Shown: positions 1 to 8,999 of the stretch, piece after piece
How positions within the stretch are numbered: position 1 is the stretch's first letter
Layout: every line of letters begins with the position of its first letter
Assembly: GCF_029603165.1 (NCBI RefSeq)
Contig: NZ_JAQSVC010000002.1
Span: 744,001-808,000 of the forward strand
DNA from: Galbibacter pacificus
GTDB lineage: Bacteria; Bacteroidota; Bacteroidia; Flavobacteriales; Flavobacteriaceae
Length of the DNA: 64,000 nt
Direction of reading: 5' to 3'
Position numbers and translations under genes: made by a program
Notes under the pieces: model-generated
Told to the model about the DNA's origin: nothing
Seen by the model: the letters and a program-made list of their open reading frames with translations, nothing else
The model's database searches: none

Positions 1-2879
1 GGGAGTATACCATTAATGTGCCCAATGAAAGTGCAATCCTTGTCTTTTCGTTTGTCGGTTTCGACACACAGGAAATCCCCGTTGGGAATAAAACCACCAT
101 CGATGTACAAATGGCCATAAGCACCTCTACTCTTTCAGAAGTAGTTGTAGTTGGTTACGGTAGCCAGCGCAGGGAAGATGTTACGGGTTCCATTGCTTCC
201 ATCAAAGGCGGACAATTACAAGAAGTCCCGGCACCAAATATCTCCCAAGCCTTGCAAGGAAGGGTTGCCGGTGTAGAAATGACCCCTACTTCTTCCAAGC
301 CCGGAGCTTCCATGCAAATCCGTATCCGTGGTACACGCTCCTTAAATGCCAGTAACGACCCATTGATTGTTCTTGACGGAATCCCTTTTGCGGGATCTAT
401 TGGAGATATCAATCCAAACGACATTCAAAGTCTTGATATATTGAAAGATGCATCGGCATCGGCTATTTATGGGTCAAGGGGTGCCAATGGCGTTATCTTG
501 ATTACCACCAAAAAAGGACAAGTTGGACAAGAAGCCAAGATAACTTACAACGGATATTCCGGAATTAAGACCCTCTTCTCAAGGTTCCCAATGATGAACG
601 GAGAAGAGTTTGCCGCCTTGCGTGCAGAAGCCGGTCAATATCAAAATACATTAGACGAATCAGACGATATCAACACCGATTGGCAAGACCTCATTTTTGA
701 AACAGGAGTGCTCATGAGCCATGACATAGGGATTACCGGAGGCACACAAAAAGGTAGTTATAATTTTGGACTCGGTTATTATAAAGATGATGGTGTTGTT
801 CCCTTGCAGGAATACGAGCGTATTTCGTTACGGGCAAATCTTGACCAAAGAATCGGGAATATTTTTCGGGTTGGTCTAACAACCAATAACAATTATGCCA
901 TTACCGATGCCAGTGGGATACCCGCCGTTGGAATGGCATTGGGCAGATCGCCAATAGCAAACCCGTATAATGAAGATGGAAGCCTGAAAAATACCATACT
1001 TGAACAAACATCGGGGGCACAATGGGTTCCTACCAATGACCGTTTTTATTCTTTAGGCGATAAATATATTAATCAAAATAGGGCCTTTAGCTCTTATAAC
1101 AGTATTTTTGGAGAAATTGAAATTCCATTCATAAAAGGGTTAAAATACCGGATTAATTTAGGACTTAACTACCGCCAAAGCAACGATGGAAATTATACAG
1201 GTGAAGGGGTTTTTAGCGGTAATCCGGAAAATGTGTCTACCGCTTCGGTAGCCAATTCGCATACCACCAGTTGGACCGTGGAAAACCTTTTAACTTACGA
1301 AAGGACCTTTGCCGAAAAACACAAACTCAACTTAACTGCATTATACTCATCTCAAGAGGAACGCTACAATAGGTCGTATATGTCGGCCATGGACATTCCA
1401 TCAGATCATTTTCAATTTTACAACATTGGCCGTGCAGAAGGACAGATAAACGTAGATCCTTCCCAGCAATGGTATTCTGTATGGGGCCTAATGTCTTATA
1501 TGGGACGGGCCATGTATTCTTATGACGATAAATATATGTTAAGTGCTACTTTCCGTTCAGACGGTTCGTCAAGATTGGCAGATGGGCATAAATGGCACTC
1601 TTACCCTGCCGTTTCCGCAGGATGGAACATTACCAATGAATCTTTTATGGAAAATAGTAGAAACATCGACCTGATAAAATTAAGGGTAGGTTATGGACAA
1701 ACGGCCAATCAAGCAATAGATCCATATAAAACATTAGGGTTGCTCAATACAAGGCCTTATAATTTTGGCGATCAATTTACTACGGGTTATTATGTGTCCG
1801 AACTTCCCAATGCCGATCTGGGCTGGGAATATTCCGAAACATGGAACTTTGGATTGGATTTTTCATTCTTTAACAACAGGCTTTCGGGAACTGCAGAATA
1901 TTATATTCAAAATACAAAAGATGTACTGCTTGGGGTAAATCTTCCATCTACATCGGGTGTAAATAGTTATACCGCCAATATCGGGCAGACCCAAAACAAA
2001 GGGGTCGAGCTTTCCTTAAACGGTGTAATTTTTGACAATCCCGATGGGTTTACCTGGGAGGCCGGGTTAAATATCTATGCCAATAGAAACAAATTGGTGT
2101 CACTGGCCTCTGGACAAGAACGCGATGAAGCTAACGGGTGGTTTGTGGACCATCCTATTGACGTAATTTACGATTATGAAAAAGTGGGGCTTTGGCAGGA
2201 AGACGACCCTTATTTAGACATTCTGGAGCCCGGTGGGAACCCAGGAATGATTAAGGTAAAATATACTGGAGAATACAATGCAGATGGCACCCCGGTACGG
2301 GCAATAGGGGCCGATGATCGTCAGATTATGAGTCTTCAACCAGATTTTCAAGGCGGATTTAATACGCGCTTGGCTTATAAAAATCTAGACCTTACAGCAG
2401 TTGGCGTTTTTAAAAGCGGCGGGGTTTTAATTAGTTCGCTGTATTCATCTTCTGGTTACTTGAATACATTAAACGGTCGTGCCGGAAATAATGTTAAGGT
2501 AGACTACTGGACTCCCGAAAACACAGATGCTAAATATCCAAAGCCTGGCGGAATACAAAGTAGCGACAACCCAAAATATGGAAGTACTTTAGGGTATTTT
2601 GATGCTTCTTTCTTAAAAGTGCGCACCATATCGTTGGGGTATAATTTTGATCAGGATTTTATTACAAATGCAGGAATAGACAGGTTTAGAATTTACTGCA
2701 CCGTGCAAAACCCATTTGTACTTTTCTCTCCTTATCACGACGAATCGGGAATGGATCCCGAAACCAACTCCTATGGCGATGAAAATGTAGCCGTTGAAGG
2801 CCAAAGGCGCTTGCTCATAATCGGGACAAACACACCGGCAACACGCAATTATTTGGTGGGTATAAATCTAACATTTTAA
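1..2879 (+). CDS. SusC-like TonB-dependent outer-membrane transporter, 5' end cut by window
   Basis: This is the outer-membrane TonB-dependent pore of a SusCD glycan importer. The frame is open from base 3, before the first possible start (a GTG at 18), so the signal peptide and most of the carboxypeptidase-D-like N-terminal domain lie outside the window. What remains begins in the last strands of that domain, then a TonB-box-like segment (EVVVVGYG), a plug domain (ALQGRVAGVEM, then LIVLDGIPF) and a long beta-barrel ending in Phe, as SusC barrels do. SusD follows 11 bp later. GH115, GH43 and acetylesterase genes downstream point to acetylated glucuronoxylan or arabinoxylan oligosaccharides as substrate. 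The substrate is inferred from context; the family call is certain. Confidence 0.95.
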   Translation, partial: EYTINVPNESAILVFSFVGFDTQEIPVGNKTTIDVQMAISTSTLSEVVVVGYGSQRREDVTGSIASIKGGQLQEVPAPNISQALQGRVAGVEMTPTSSKPGASMQIRIRGTRSLNASNDPLIVLDGIPFAGSIGDINPNDIQSLDILKDASASAIYGSRGANGVILITTKKGQVGQEAKITYNGYSGIKTLFSRFPMMNGEEFAALRAEAGQYQNTLDESDDINTDWQDLIFETGVLMSHDIGITGGTQKGSYNFGLGYYKDDGVVPLQEYERISLRANLDQRIGNIFRVGLTTNNNYAITDASGIPAVGMALGRSPIANPYNEDGSLKNTILEQTSGAQWVPTNDRFYSLGDKYINQNRAFSSYNSIFGEIEIPFIKGLKYRINLGLNYRQSNDGNYTGEGVFSGNPENVSTASVANSHTTSWTVENLLTYERTFAEKHKLNLTALYSSQEERYNRSYMSAMDIPSDHFQFYNIGRAEGQINVDPSQQWYSVWGLMSYMGRAMYSYDDKYMLSATFRSDGSSRLADGHKWHSYPAVSAGWNITNESFMENSRNIDLIKLRVGYGQTANQAIDPYKTLGLLNTRPYNFGDQFTTGYYVSELPNADLGWEYSETWNFGLDFSFFNNRLSGTAEYYIQNTKDVLLGVNLPSTSGVNSYTANIGQTQNKGVELSLNGVIFDNPDGFTWEAGLNIYANRNKLVSLASGQERDEANGWFVDHPIDVIYDYEKVGLWQEDDPYLDILEPGGNPGMIKVKYTGEYNADGTPVRAIGADDRQIMSLQPDFQGGFNTRLAYKNLDLTAVGVFKSGGVLISSLYSSSGYLNTLNGRAGNNVKVDYWTPENTDAKYPKPGGIQSSDNPKYGSTLGYFDASFLKVRTISLGYNFDQDFITNAGIDRFRIYCTVQNPFVLFSPYHDESGMDPETNSYGDENVAVEGQRRLLIIGTNTPATRNYLVGINLTF

Positions 2880-2890
2880 AAAAAGGAACA

Positions 2891-4840
2891 ATGAAACGTA
2901 TATACAAAAAGAGCTTTATAGCAACAGCATTACTGATATTTTTCCTTGGATCGTGTTCTAAAGATATTTTAGAAGAACAACCTCGGAGTATTTACGAACC
3001 GGGATATTTTAAAACTGAAAATGGCGTTCTTGGTGGCTTAACGGCCATGTACGCACATTTACGGTATATATATGGGCAGGCCTATTACTATAATTCGTGC
3101 CTTACCGGTACAGATGAAGCCACCTATGCCCAAAGTGCCGATGGAAATTTTAAGGACATGGACCTTTCGGGCGTGGGGCAATTAACGGCCGCCACAAGTA
3201 GAGCTGATGTTCTTTGGGGTACAGCCTTTACCAATATTAATACGGCAAGTGGTATTATTGAAAATGCTTCTGAAGTTGAAAATATTTCGGATGTCCTTAT
3301 TGCAGAAGCGCGCTTTTTTAGGGCTTTCGATTATTTCTTATTGGTGCAGACCTTTGGCGGTGTCCCGTTAGACTTAGGTGCCGGGGAACTTAAATTCAAT
3401 ACTTCAACATCAAGGACTTCCGTTAGGAATACGGTTCCGGAAGTATACACAAAGGCTATTTTTCCAGATTTAGTTACTGCCGTTAACGACTTGCCCGTTG
3501 ACGGACGCGTAACCGGCGGGGCTACCAAAACCCTTGCCCGGCTTTATTTGGCCAAGGCATACCTAACATACGGATGGTGGCTGGAAAACCCAAACAATAT
3601 CCCTACATATCCAGAATCTGGCCGTACCGACTCGGACGGTCATGATGCACAATGGTACTTTCAACAAGCCTACGATGTGGCAACGGCAGCCATAGACAAT
3701 CCCGGGCCATTTATGCTACAGGAAACTTATTACGACGTAAATCTGGCCTCCAATGACAGAAATAGTGAAATATTGCTATATGCCGACCATACCGAAGATA
3801 GCGAACTGTACAATGGCGGAAGCCTTACATACGGAAGTGGTGCTGCCCCCGACAATTTTGCCGTTTGGATGATGACATGGAACTATACCAACCTTAAAAG
3901 CGCTTTAGATGCTGCTTGGACCCAAGAAGCAAGCTCTGTACAGAGAGAGGCCGCTCAGGCATACGGCCGTCCGTGGACCCGTATGTGCCCAACTATTGAT
4001 GTTGTGGAAAATACTTTTGCCGATAAAACAACCGATTCCAGATACGATGGAACCTTTGTAACCACCTTTCGTGCAAACTGGCCAAAAGCAGGCCTTGATG
4101 CGGCTTTCATGTACGGCGCCAATTCAATGGAAATATACCCCGGAGATGCCGTATTAACCTTCTTGGACGAAGAGCCATCGGGAAGCATAGACTATTCCAA
4201 CACACAATACAATAGCGGAATCGGTGCCGGCGTATTGCCTGGCAGGCCAGACTTTGTAATTTCCCCGCAGGGAATAAGTAGGTTTACATATCCGGGGCTC
4301 TGGAAATTGGGTACCTATCGTACCGATAATGGTGATGGATTGGGGCAGCCTAATGCCGGAAGCACACGTCCTTTTAATATTGCCAAGTTTTCCGAACTTT
4401 ACTTTGTAGCGGCCGAGGCGGCTGTTAAAGGAGCTTCGGGAAGCAGAAGTGCCCGCGATTTGATTAACGTTATTCGAGAACGTGCCGGAAAATGGCGTTG
4501 GGACAATAACGGAAATGAAGAAAAAATTGCCGATTACAGTGCCGATATGGCCAGTGCCACGCCAACAACTATAGACATTGATTATGTTTTGGCTGAACGC
4601 TCGCGGGAATTTTACGGAGAAGGATACCGCTGGTTCGATCTGGTACGAACACAAAAGTGGCAAGAGCTTGCTGCTTCCTATACTATTTGCGGACCCGAAC
4701 TGGGTAATCATACGCCTGAAACATTTACAAGGACCATTGAAGATTACCATTATTTACGTCCTATCCCCCAAGGGCAACTGGATGGTATGGAAATGACAGA
4801 GGCCGAAAAAGATGCTTATCAAAACCCGGGATATCAATAA
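2891..4840 (+). CDS. SusD/RagB-like surface glycan-binding lipoprotein
   Basis: Predicted surface lipoprotein that caps the SusC pore and binds glycan. A short signal peptide ends in a lipobox, with the lipidated Cys at residue 22 (FFLGSC). The acidic tract just after it resembles the lipoprotein export signal of Bacteroidota. The 649-residue length, the TPR-like helical N-terminus and the C-terminal block around ERSREFYGEGYRWFDLVR are typical of RagB/SusD. It lies 11 bp after SusC, so the two are surely co-transcribed. A hairpin follows 60 bp after the stop and may partly terminate the SusCD message. Xylan specificity is inferred from the neighbouring enzymes. Confidence 0.95.
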   Translation: MKRIYKKSFIATALLIFFLGSCSKDILEEQPRSIYEPGYFKTENGVLGGLTAMYAHLRYIYGQAYYYNSCLTGTDEATYAQSADGNFKDMDLSGVGQLTAATSRADVLWGTAFTNINTASGIIENASEVENISDVLIAEARFFRAFDYFLLVQTFGGVPLDLGAGELKFNTSTSRTSVRNTVPEVYTKAIFPDLVTAVNDLPVDGRVTGGATKTLARLYLAKAYLTYGWWLENPNNIPTYPESGRTDSDGHDAQWYFQQAYDVATAAIDNPGPFMLQETYYDVNLASNDRNSEILLYADHTEDSELYNGGSLTYGSGAAPDNFAVWMMTWNYTNLKSALDAAWTQEASSVQREAAQAYGRPWTRMCPTIDVVENTFADKTTDSRYDGTFVTTFRANWPKAGLDAAFMYGANSMEIYPGDAVLTFLDEEPSGSIDYSNTQYNSGIGAGVLPGRPDFVISPQGISRFTYPGLWKLGTYRTDNGDGLGQPNAGSTRPFNIAKFSELYFVAAEAAVKGASGSRSARDLINVIRERAGKWRWDNNGNEEKIADYSADMASATPTTIDIDYVLAERSREFYGEGYRWFDLVRTQKWQELAASYTICGPELGNHTPETFTRTIEDYHYLRPIPQGQLDGMEMTEAEKDAYQNPGYQ

Positions 4841-4900
4841 GAATAATCAATCATCAGCAGTTGGATGTTAAATTGATTAGTTTATTTAGTTAGCGGATTG

Positions 4901-4947
4901 AAATAGAGCCTCTCTTGAACAGAGTAGCTCTATTTCTTTCTATTTTT
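4901..4947 (+). terminator. Hairpin between susD and the GH115 gene, possible partial terminator
   Basis: A 9-bp perfect stem (4901-4909 with 4927-4935) is extended by an inner CTCT/AGAG stem and followed by a T-rich run (CTTTCTATTTTT). It sits in the 176-bp gap between susD and the GH115 gene. It looks like an intrinsic terminator or an RNA-processing/stability element that would give more SusCD than enzyme message. No good TAnnTTTG promoter was seen between it and 5017, so read-through to the GH115 gene is likely. Confidence 0.6.
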
Positions 4948-5016
4948 AGAAAAATCATTCAACTTAAAAATAAGTAAGTATTTTTCTCTTATCAACAACC
5001 AACAGAATTTAAATTC

Positions 5017-7869
5017 ATGAAAATTAACATTAAAGAAATACTCCTTATAGTTTTTGCTTTCCTTGTTATAAACAACCTACAATCGCAGGAAAAATATGTG
5101 GTCAATACATCCATCGATAATGGTTTTGCCCTTGCTGAAAACAATAATGTTGCTTCTATTTTATATAGCGACATGGATTATAAAGGGGTGCAAAAAGTAA
5201 TTTTGGACTTGCAGAAAGATATTGAAAGTGTTTCTGGTGCTACCCCAAAACTTTATACAGGTATCGATAATTTGAAGGATTTTCCCATTATTGTGGGCAC
5301 GCTAGGTAAAAGCCCTATTATAAATCAATTAATTGAAAAAAAGTTAATTGATGAATCCAACTTGAATGGCAAATGGGAGAAATTCATTATAAAAACCATA
5401 CAAAATCCATTTCCTGGAATTAAGGAAGCTTTGGTCATTGCGGGATCAGACAAACGTGGCACCATATACGGAATTTACGATCTGTGCACACAAATTGGGG
5501 TATCGCCGTGGCATTTTTGGGCTGATGTCCCCGCTAAAAAAGCCTCAAAAATTTATATAACTCCGGGAACGCATACATTGAACGAACCTAAGGTAAAATA
5601 CCGAGGTATCTTTATTAATGATGAAGCTCCGGCACTTTCGGGTTGGGTGCATGAAAATTACGGGTCTTTTAATGCTGAATTCTACAATAAAGTTTTCGAA
5701 CTTATTTTAAGACTAAAAGGCAATTATTTATGGCCTGCCATGTGGGGGCGTATGTTTTATGTAGATGACCCAAAAAACAAAGACTTGGCCGACGAATATG
5801 GCATTGTAATGGGCACATCTCACCACGAACCGCTAACAAGGGCCCATGCCGAATGGAAAAAATTTGGAACCGGTGCTTGGGATTATAGCACCAATACAAA
5901 AAACCTGGAAGCATTTTGGCGTGCTGGAATGGAAAGAATGGGAAATACAGAAACCATTGTTACCATTGGGATGCGTGGCGATGGCGACGAACCCATGACG
6001 GAAGGCACTGCCATTGAACTCTTGGAAAATATTGTAAAAAAACAACGGGGGATTATTGCAGATGTTACCCAAAAAGACATTACCAAAACACCTCAATTAT
6101 GGGCACTTTACAAAGAAGTACAGGACTATTACGACAAAGGGATGCGGGTACCCGAAGATGTAACCCTTTTGCTCTGCGACGACAATTGGGGGAATATTAG
6201 GAAACTGCCCGTCCCGTCTGATACGCTTCGCCCCGGTGGATACGGAGTCTATTATCATTTTGACTATGTTGGCGGACCGAGGAATTATAAATGGATAAAC
6301 ACCAACCAGATTGAAAGGACTTGGGAACAAATGCATTTGGCATACAAGCACGGGGTAAAAAACATATGGATTGTAAACGTGGGCGACCTAAAACCTATGG
6401 AACTGCCAATTTCGTTTTTTTTAGATTTTGCATGGAATCCAGAAAAATGGAACGCAAATAACCTTCCGGATTATTATGTGCAATGGAGCCGCAGCATTTT
6501 TGGGAATATGCATGCCGAAGAAATCGCCGATATTCTTATGAAATACACAAAGTATAATTCCAGAAGAAAACCCGAGTTGCTTTCTGCTAAAACATACAGC
6601 ATTGTTAATTATGGTGAATCCGACCGTATTCAAAAAGAATTTGAAGCATTATCTAACAAGGCAAAGCATATATATGAGAAAATTCCCAAAGACTACAAAG
6701 ATGCCTATTATCAATTGGTGCTGTTTCCGGTATTGGCAAGCGCCAATTTAAACAACCTGTACATAGAAACGGCAAAAAATAATTATTATGCCGCTCAAGG
6801 AAGGGCGCTTACTAATGAAACTGCTAAAAATGTAAAAAATTTATTTGCCAACGATTCCATTCTCACCAATTATTACCATACAAGCCTAGCCAACGGAAAA
6901 TGGAACCACATGATGTCTCAAACCCATATAGGGTATATTTCCTGGCAAGAACCCAGATATAATGTAATGCCAAAAATAAACCACATAACCATTAAGGATA
7001 AGGCAGCAATGGGCATTGCCATTGAAGGTTCCAACAATTGGTACCCAGAAGTTAAGGAAGGATTGGAACTTCCCGAATTTGTATCTTATGGAAACGAAAC
7101 GCATTTTATTGAAATCTTTAATAGCGGAAAAGAAAGCTTTAAATACAACATTAAACCTGCCAACAATTGGTTACGGTTTTCCCAGAGCAAAGGCACCATA
7201 AAAGAGCAAAAAAGAATATGGATAAGCCTACAGCAGGAAAAAATCCCGAAAGGGCAACATGAAACCTATTTTACAATACAAAAGGGTACCGAACAAGTAA
7301 AGGTTAAAGTAAAGATTAATAACCCTCAACAAACAGATATTAATGGTTTTATGGAAAACGACGGTTATATTTCCATGGAAGCAAAAAACTATTCCCGATC
7401 CGTGGGCACAGAAAATATAAATTGGATTACGGTACCAAACCTAGGGAAAACTTCTTCTGGGGTAACTACCCTGCCCGTTACCGCTGGCATTGAAAAAATT
7501 ACGGAAAGCTCGCCAAGGCTGGAGTTCGACTTTCATTCATTTTCCTCAGGTACGGTAAAAATCCATGCTTACTTCTCCCCCACGTTAAATTACAACCCAA
7601 GCATTGGCCACTATTACGGTATTGGCATCGATGAGGATGCCCCAAAGGTCATTAACTTTCATGAAAACGACAATGAACACAACTGGAACCAATTGGTTGC
7701 AAACAACATAAAAATTATAACAACCAAACTACCCCTTGATAAAGGGGACCATACCCTAAAATATTACATGAAAAACAGTGGTTTGGTGCTCCAAAAAATA
7801 GTCATTGAAACCCAACCGTTAAAAGAAAGCTATTTAGGGCCCAAAGAAAGTGTTGAAATAAAAAAATAA
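5017..7869 (+). CDS. GH115 xylan alpha-1,2-glucuronidase
   Basis: Predicted to remove (4-O-methyl-)D-glucuronic acid from internal xylose residues of xylan, the known GH115 activity. The 950-residue protein has a Sec signal peptide (about residues 1-24, no lipobox), so it is periplasmic. Layout: an alpha/beta N-terminal domain to about residue 190; a TIM-barrel region with family-typical blocks (GWVHENYGSFN, PAMWGRMF, LLLCDDNWGN near 385, VNVGDLKPMELP near 452); a helical region to about 690; and a C-terminal beta-sandwich from about 775 (GYISMEAKNYSR). Length and domain order fit full GH115 enzymes. It is followed after 22 bp by a GH43 gene. The exact catalytic residues were not assigned. 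Confidence 0.93.
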   Translation: MKINIKEILLIVFAFLVINNLQSQEKYVVNTSIDNGFALAENNNVASILYSDMDYKGVQKVILDLQKDIESVSGATPKLYTGIDNLKDFPIIVGTLGKSPIINQLIEKKLIDESNLNGKWEKFIIKTIQNPFPGIKEALVIAGSDKRGTIYGIYDLCTQIGVSPWHFWADVPAKKASKIYITPGTHTLNEPKVKYRGIFINDEAPALSGWVHENYGSFNAEFYNKVFELILRLKGNYLWPAMWGRMFYVDDPKNKDLADEYGIVMGTSHHEPLTRAHAEWKKFGTGAWDYSTNTKNLEAFWRAGMERMGNTETIVTIGMRGDGDEPMTEGTAIELLENIVKKQRGIIADVTQKDITKTPQLWALYKEVQDYYDKGMRVPEDVTLLLCDDNWGNIRKLPVPSDTLRPGGYGVYYHFDYVGGPRNYKWINTNQIERTWEQMHLAYKHGVKNIWIVNVGDLKPMELPISFFLDFAWNPEKWNANNLPDYYVQWSRSIFGNMHAEEIADILMKYTKYNSRRKPELLSAKTYSIVNYGESDRIQKEFEALSNKAKHIYEKIPKDYKDAYYQLVLFPVLASANLNNLYIETAKNNYYAAQGRALTNETAKNVKNLFANDSILTNYYHTSLANGKWNHMMSQTHIGYISWQEPRYNVMPKINHITIKDKAAMGIAIEGSNNWYPEVKEGLELPEFVSYGNETHFIEIFNSGKESFKYNIKPANNWLRFSQSKGTIKEQKRIWISLQQEKIPKGQHETYFTIQKGTEQVKVKVKINNPQQTDINGFMENDGYISMEAKNYSRSVGTENINWITVPNLGKTSSGVTTLPVTAGIEKITESSPRLEFDFHSFSSGTVKIHAYFSPTLNYNPSIGHYYGIGIDEDAPKVINFHENDNEHNWNQLVANNIKIITTKLPLDKGDHTLKYYMKNSGLVLQKIVIETQPLKESYLGPKESVEIKK

Positions 7870-7891
7870 TTATTTTACTGATAACAAATAT

Positions 7892-8992
7892 ATGCACCAT
7901 ACACGCAACAGAATAAAAATAGTTTGGCTTCTTGCCATTGTTTTAACAGGATGCCAAACAACGGCCAAAAAGCAACAGGATACTAAAAGCACTGCTCAGG
8001 CAACACCAAAAAATATGGAAACAGGTTCCCCAAAACCTTTAATAACCAACTTGTATACCGCCGATCCCTCGGTACATGTGTTCAACAACAAACTCTATAT
8101 TTATCCTTCGCACGATATCGACTCCAAAATTGCCAACGATGCAGATGGAAATCATTTTAATATGAGGGATTATCATGTTTTTTCCATGGACAGCATTCCC
8201 GGCAAGGTAACCGACCATGGAACGGCATTGGACGTAGACCAAGTGGCTTGGGCAAAAAAGCAACTATGGGCTCCCGATGCCGCCGAAAAAAACGGTACTT
8301 TTTTCTTTTATTTTCCCGCCAAGGATGCCAATAATGTTTTTAGGATTGGTGTTGCCACTGGAAAAAAGCCCGAAGGCCCTTTTAAGGCGTTAAACACTTA
8401 TATCTCGGGTAGTTTTAGTATCGACCCTAGTGTTTTTAAAGATGATGATGGTAGTTATTATATGTATTTTGGCGGTATTATGGGCGGTCAATTACAAAAG
8501 TGGACAACTGGAAGCTATGCTTCCGAAGATGTCTATCCGGCCGAAGACAGCAGTGCCCTCTGCCCCAAAATTGCCAAACTGTCCAGCAATATGATAAATT
8601 TTGAAGAACCCCCAAAAGACATTCAGATTATCGACAAAAACGGGAAACCATTGTTGGCAGGAGACCATGAAAGGCGTTTTTTTGAAGCAGCTTGGATGCA
8701 TACATACAATGGGAAATACTATTTCTCGTATTCTACCGGAGATACACATAAAATTGTGTATGCCACTGCAAACAATCCATATGGGCCATTTACTTACCAA
8801 GGCGTTATATTAAAACCCGTTGTTGGGTGGACCACTCACCATTCCATTGTAAAATTCAAAGGAAAATGGTATCTTTTTTTTCACGACAGTTCCTTATCAG
8901 AAGGAAAAACACATTTAAGATGCATAAAAGTTACCGAATTACATTATAACAAAGATGGAAGCATACAAACCATCGATCCATATTCAAAATAA
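7892..8992 (+). CDS. GH43 lipoprotein, beta-xylosidase / alpha-L-arabinofuranosidase type
   Basis: Five-bladed-propeller glycosidase predicted to act on xylan side chains or xylo-oligosaccharides. The signal peptide ends at a lipobox with Cys21 (LTGC). The GH43 triad is visible: general base Asp58 (TADPS), pKa modulator Asp178 (SIDPS) and general acid Glu265 (RFFEAAW). It is strongly similar along its whole length to the signal-less protein at 18019-18987, so the two are paralogues for different compartments. It lies in the plus-strand operon between GH115 (22 bp upstream) and the esterase (7 bp downstream). GH43 subfamily and exact specificity cannot be told by eye. Confidence 0.9.
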   Translation: MHHTRNRIKIVWLLAIVLTGCQTTAKKQQDTKSTAQATPKNMETGSPKPLITNLYTADPSVHVFNNKLYIYPSHDIDSKIANDADGNHFNMRDYHVFSMDSIPGKVTDHGTALDVDQVAWAKKQLWAPDAAEKNGTFFFYFPAKDANNVFRIGVATGKKPEGPFKALNTYISGSFSIDPSVFKDDDGSYYMYFGGIMGGQLQKWTTGSYASEDVYPAEDSSALCPKIAKLSSNMINFEEPPKDIQIIDKNGKPLLAGDHERRFFEAAWMHTYNGKYYFSYSTGDTHKIVYATANNPYGPFTYQGVILKPVVGWTTHHSIVKFKGKWYLFFHDSSLSEGKTHLRCIKVTELHYNKDGSIQTIDPYSK

Positions 8993-8999
8993 TAAGAAC

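Noticed and set aside
18-2879. GTG at 18 as true start of the SusC gene
   Set aside because: The frame is open to base 3 and encodes more of the carboxypeptidase-like domain; no SusC begins there. It is a window-edge truncation.
8955-8999. Upstream ATG extending the acetylesterase
   Set aside because: It adds residues encoded inside the GH43 gene and hides the signal peptide that begins at 9000.
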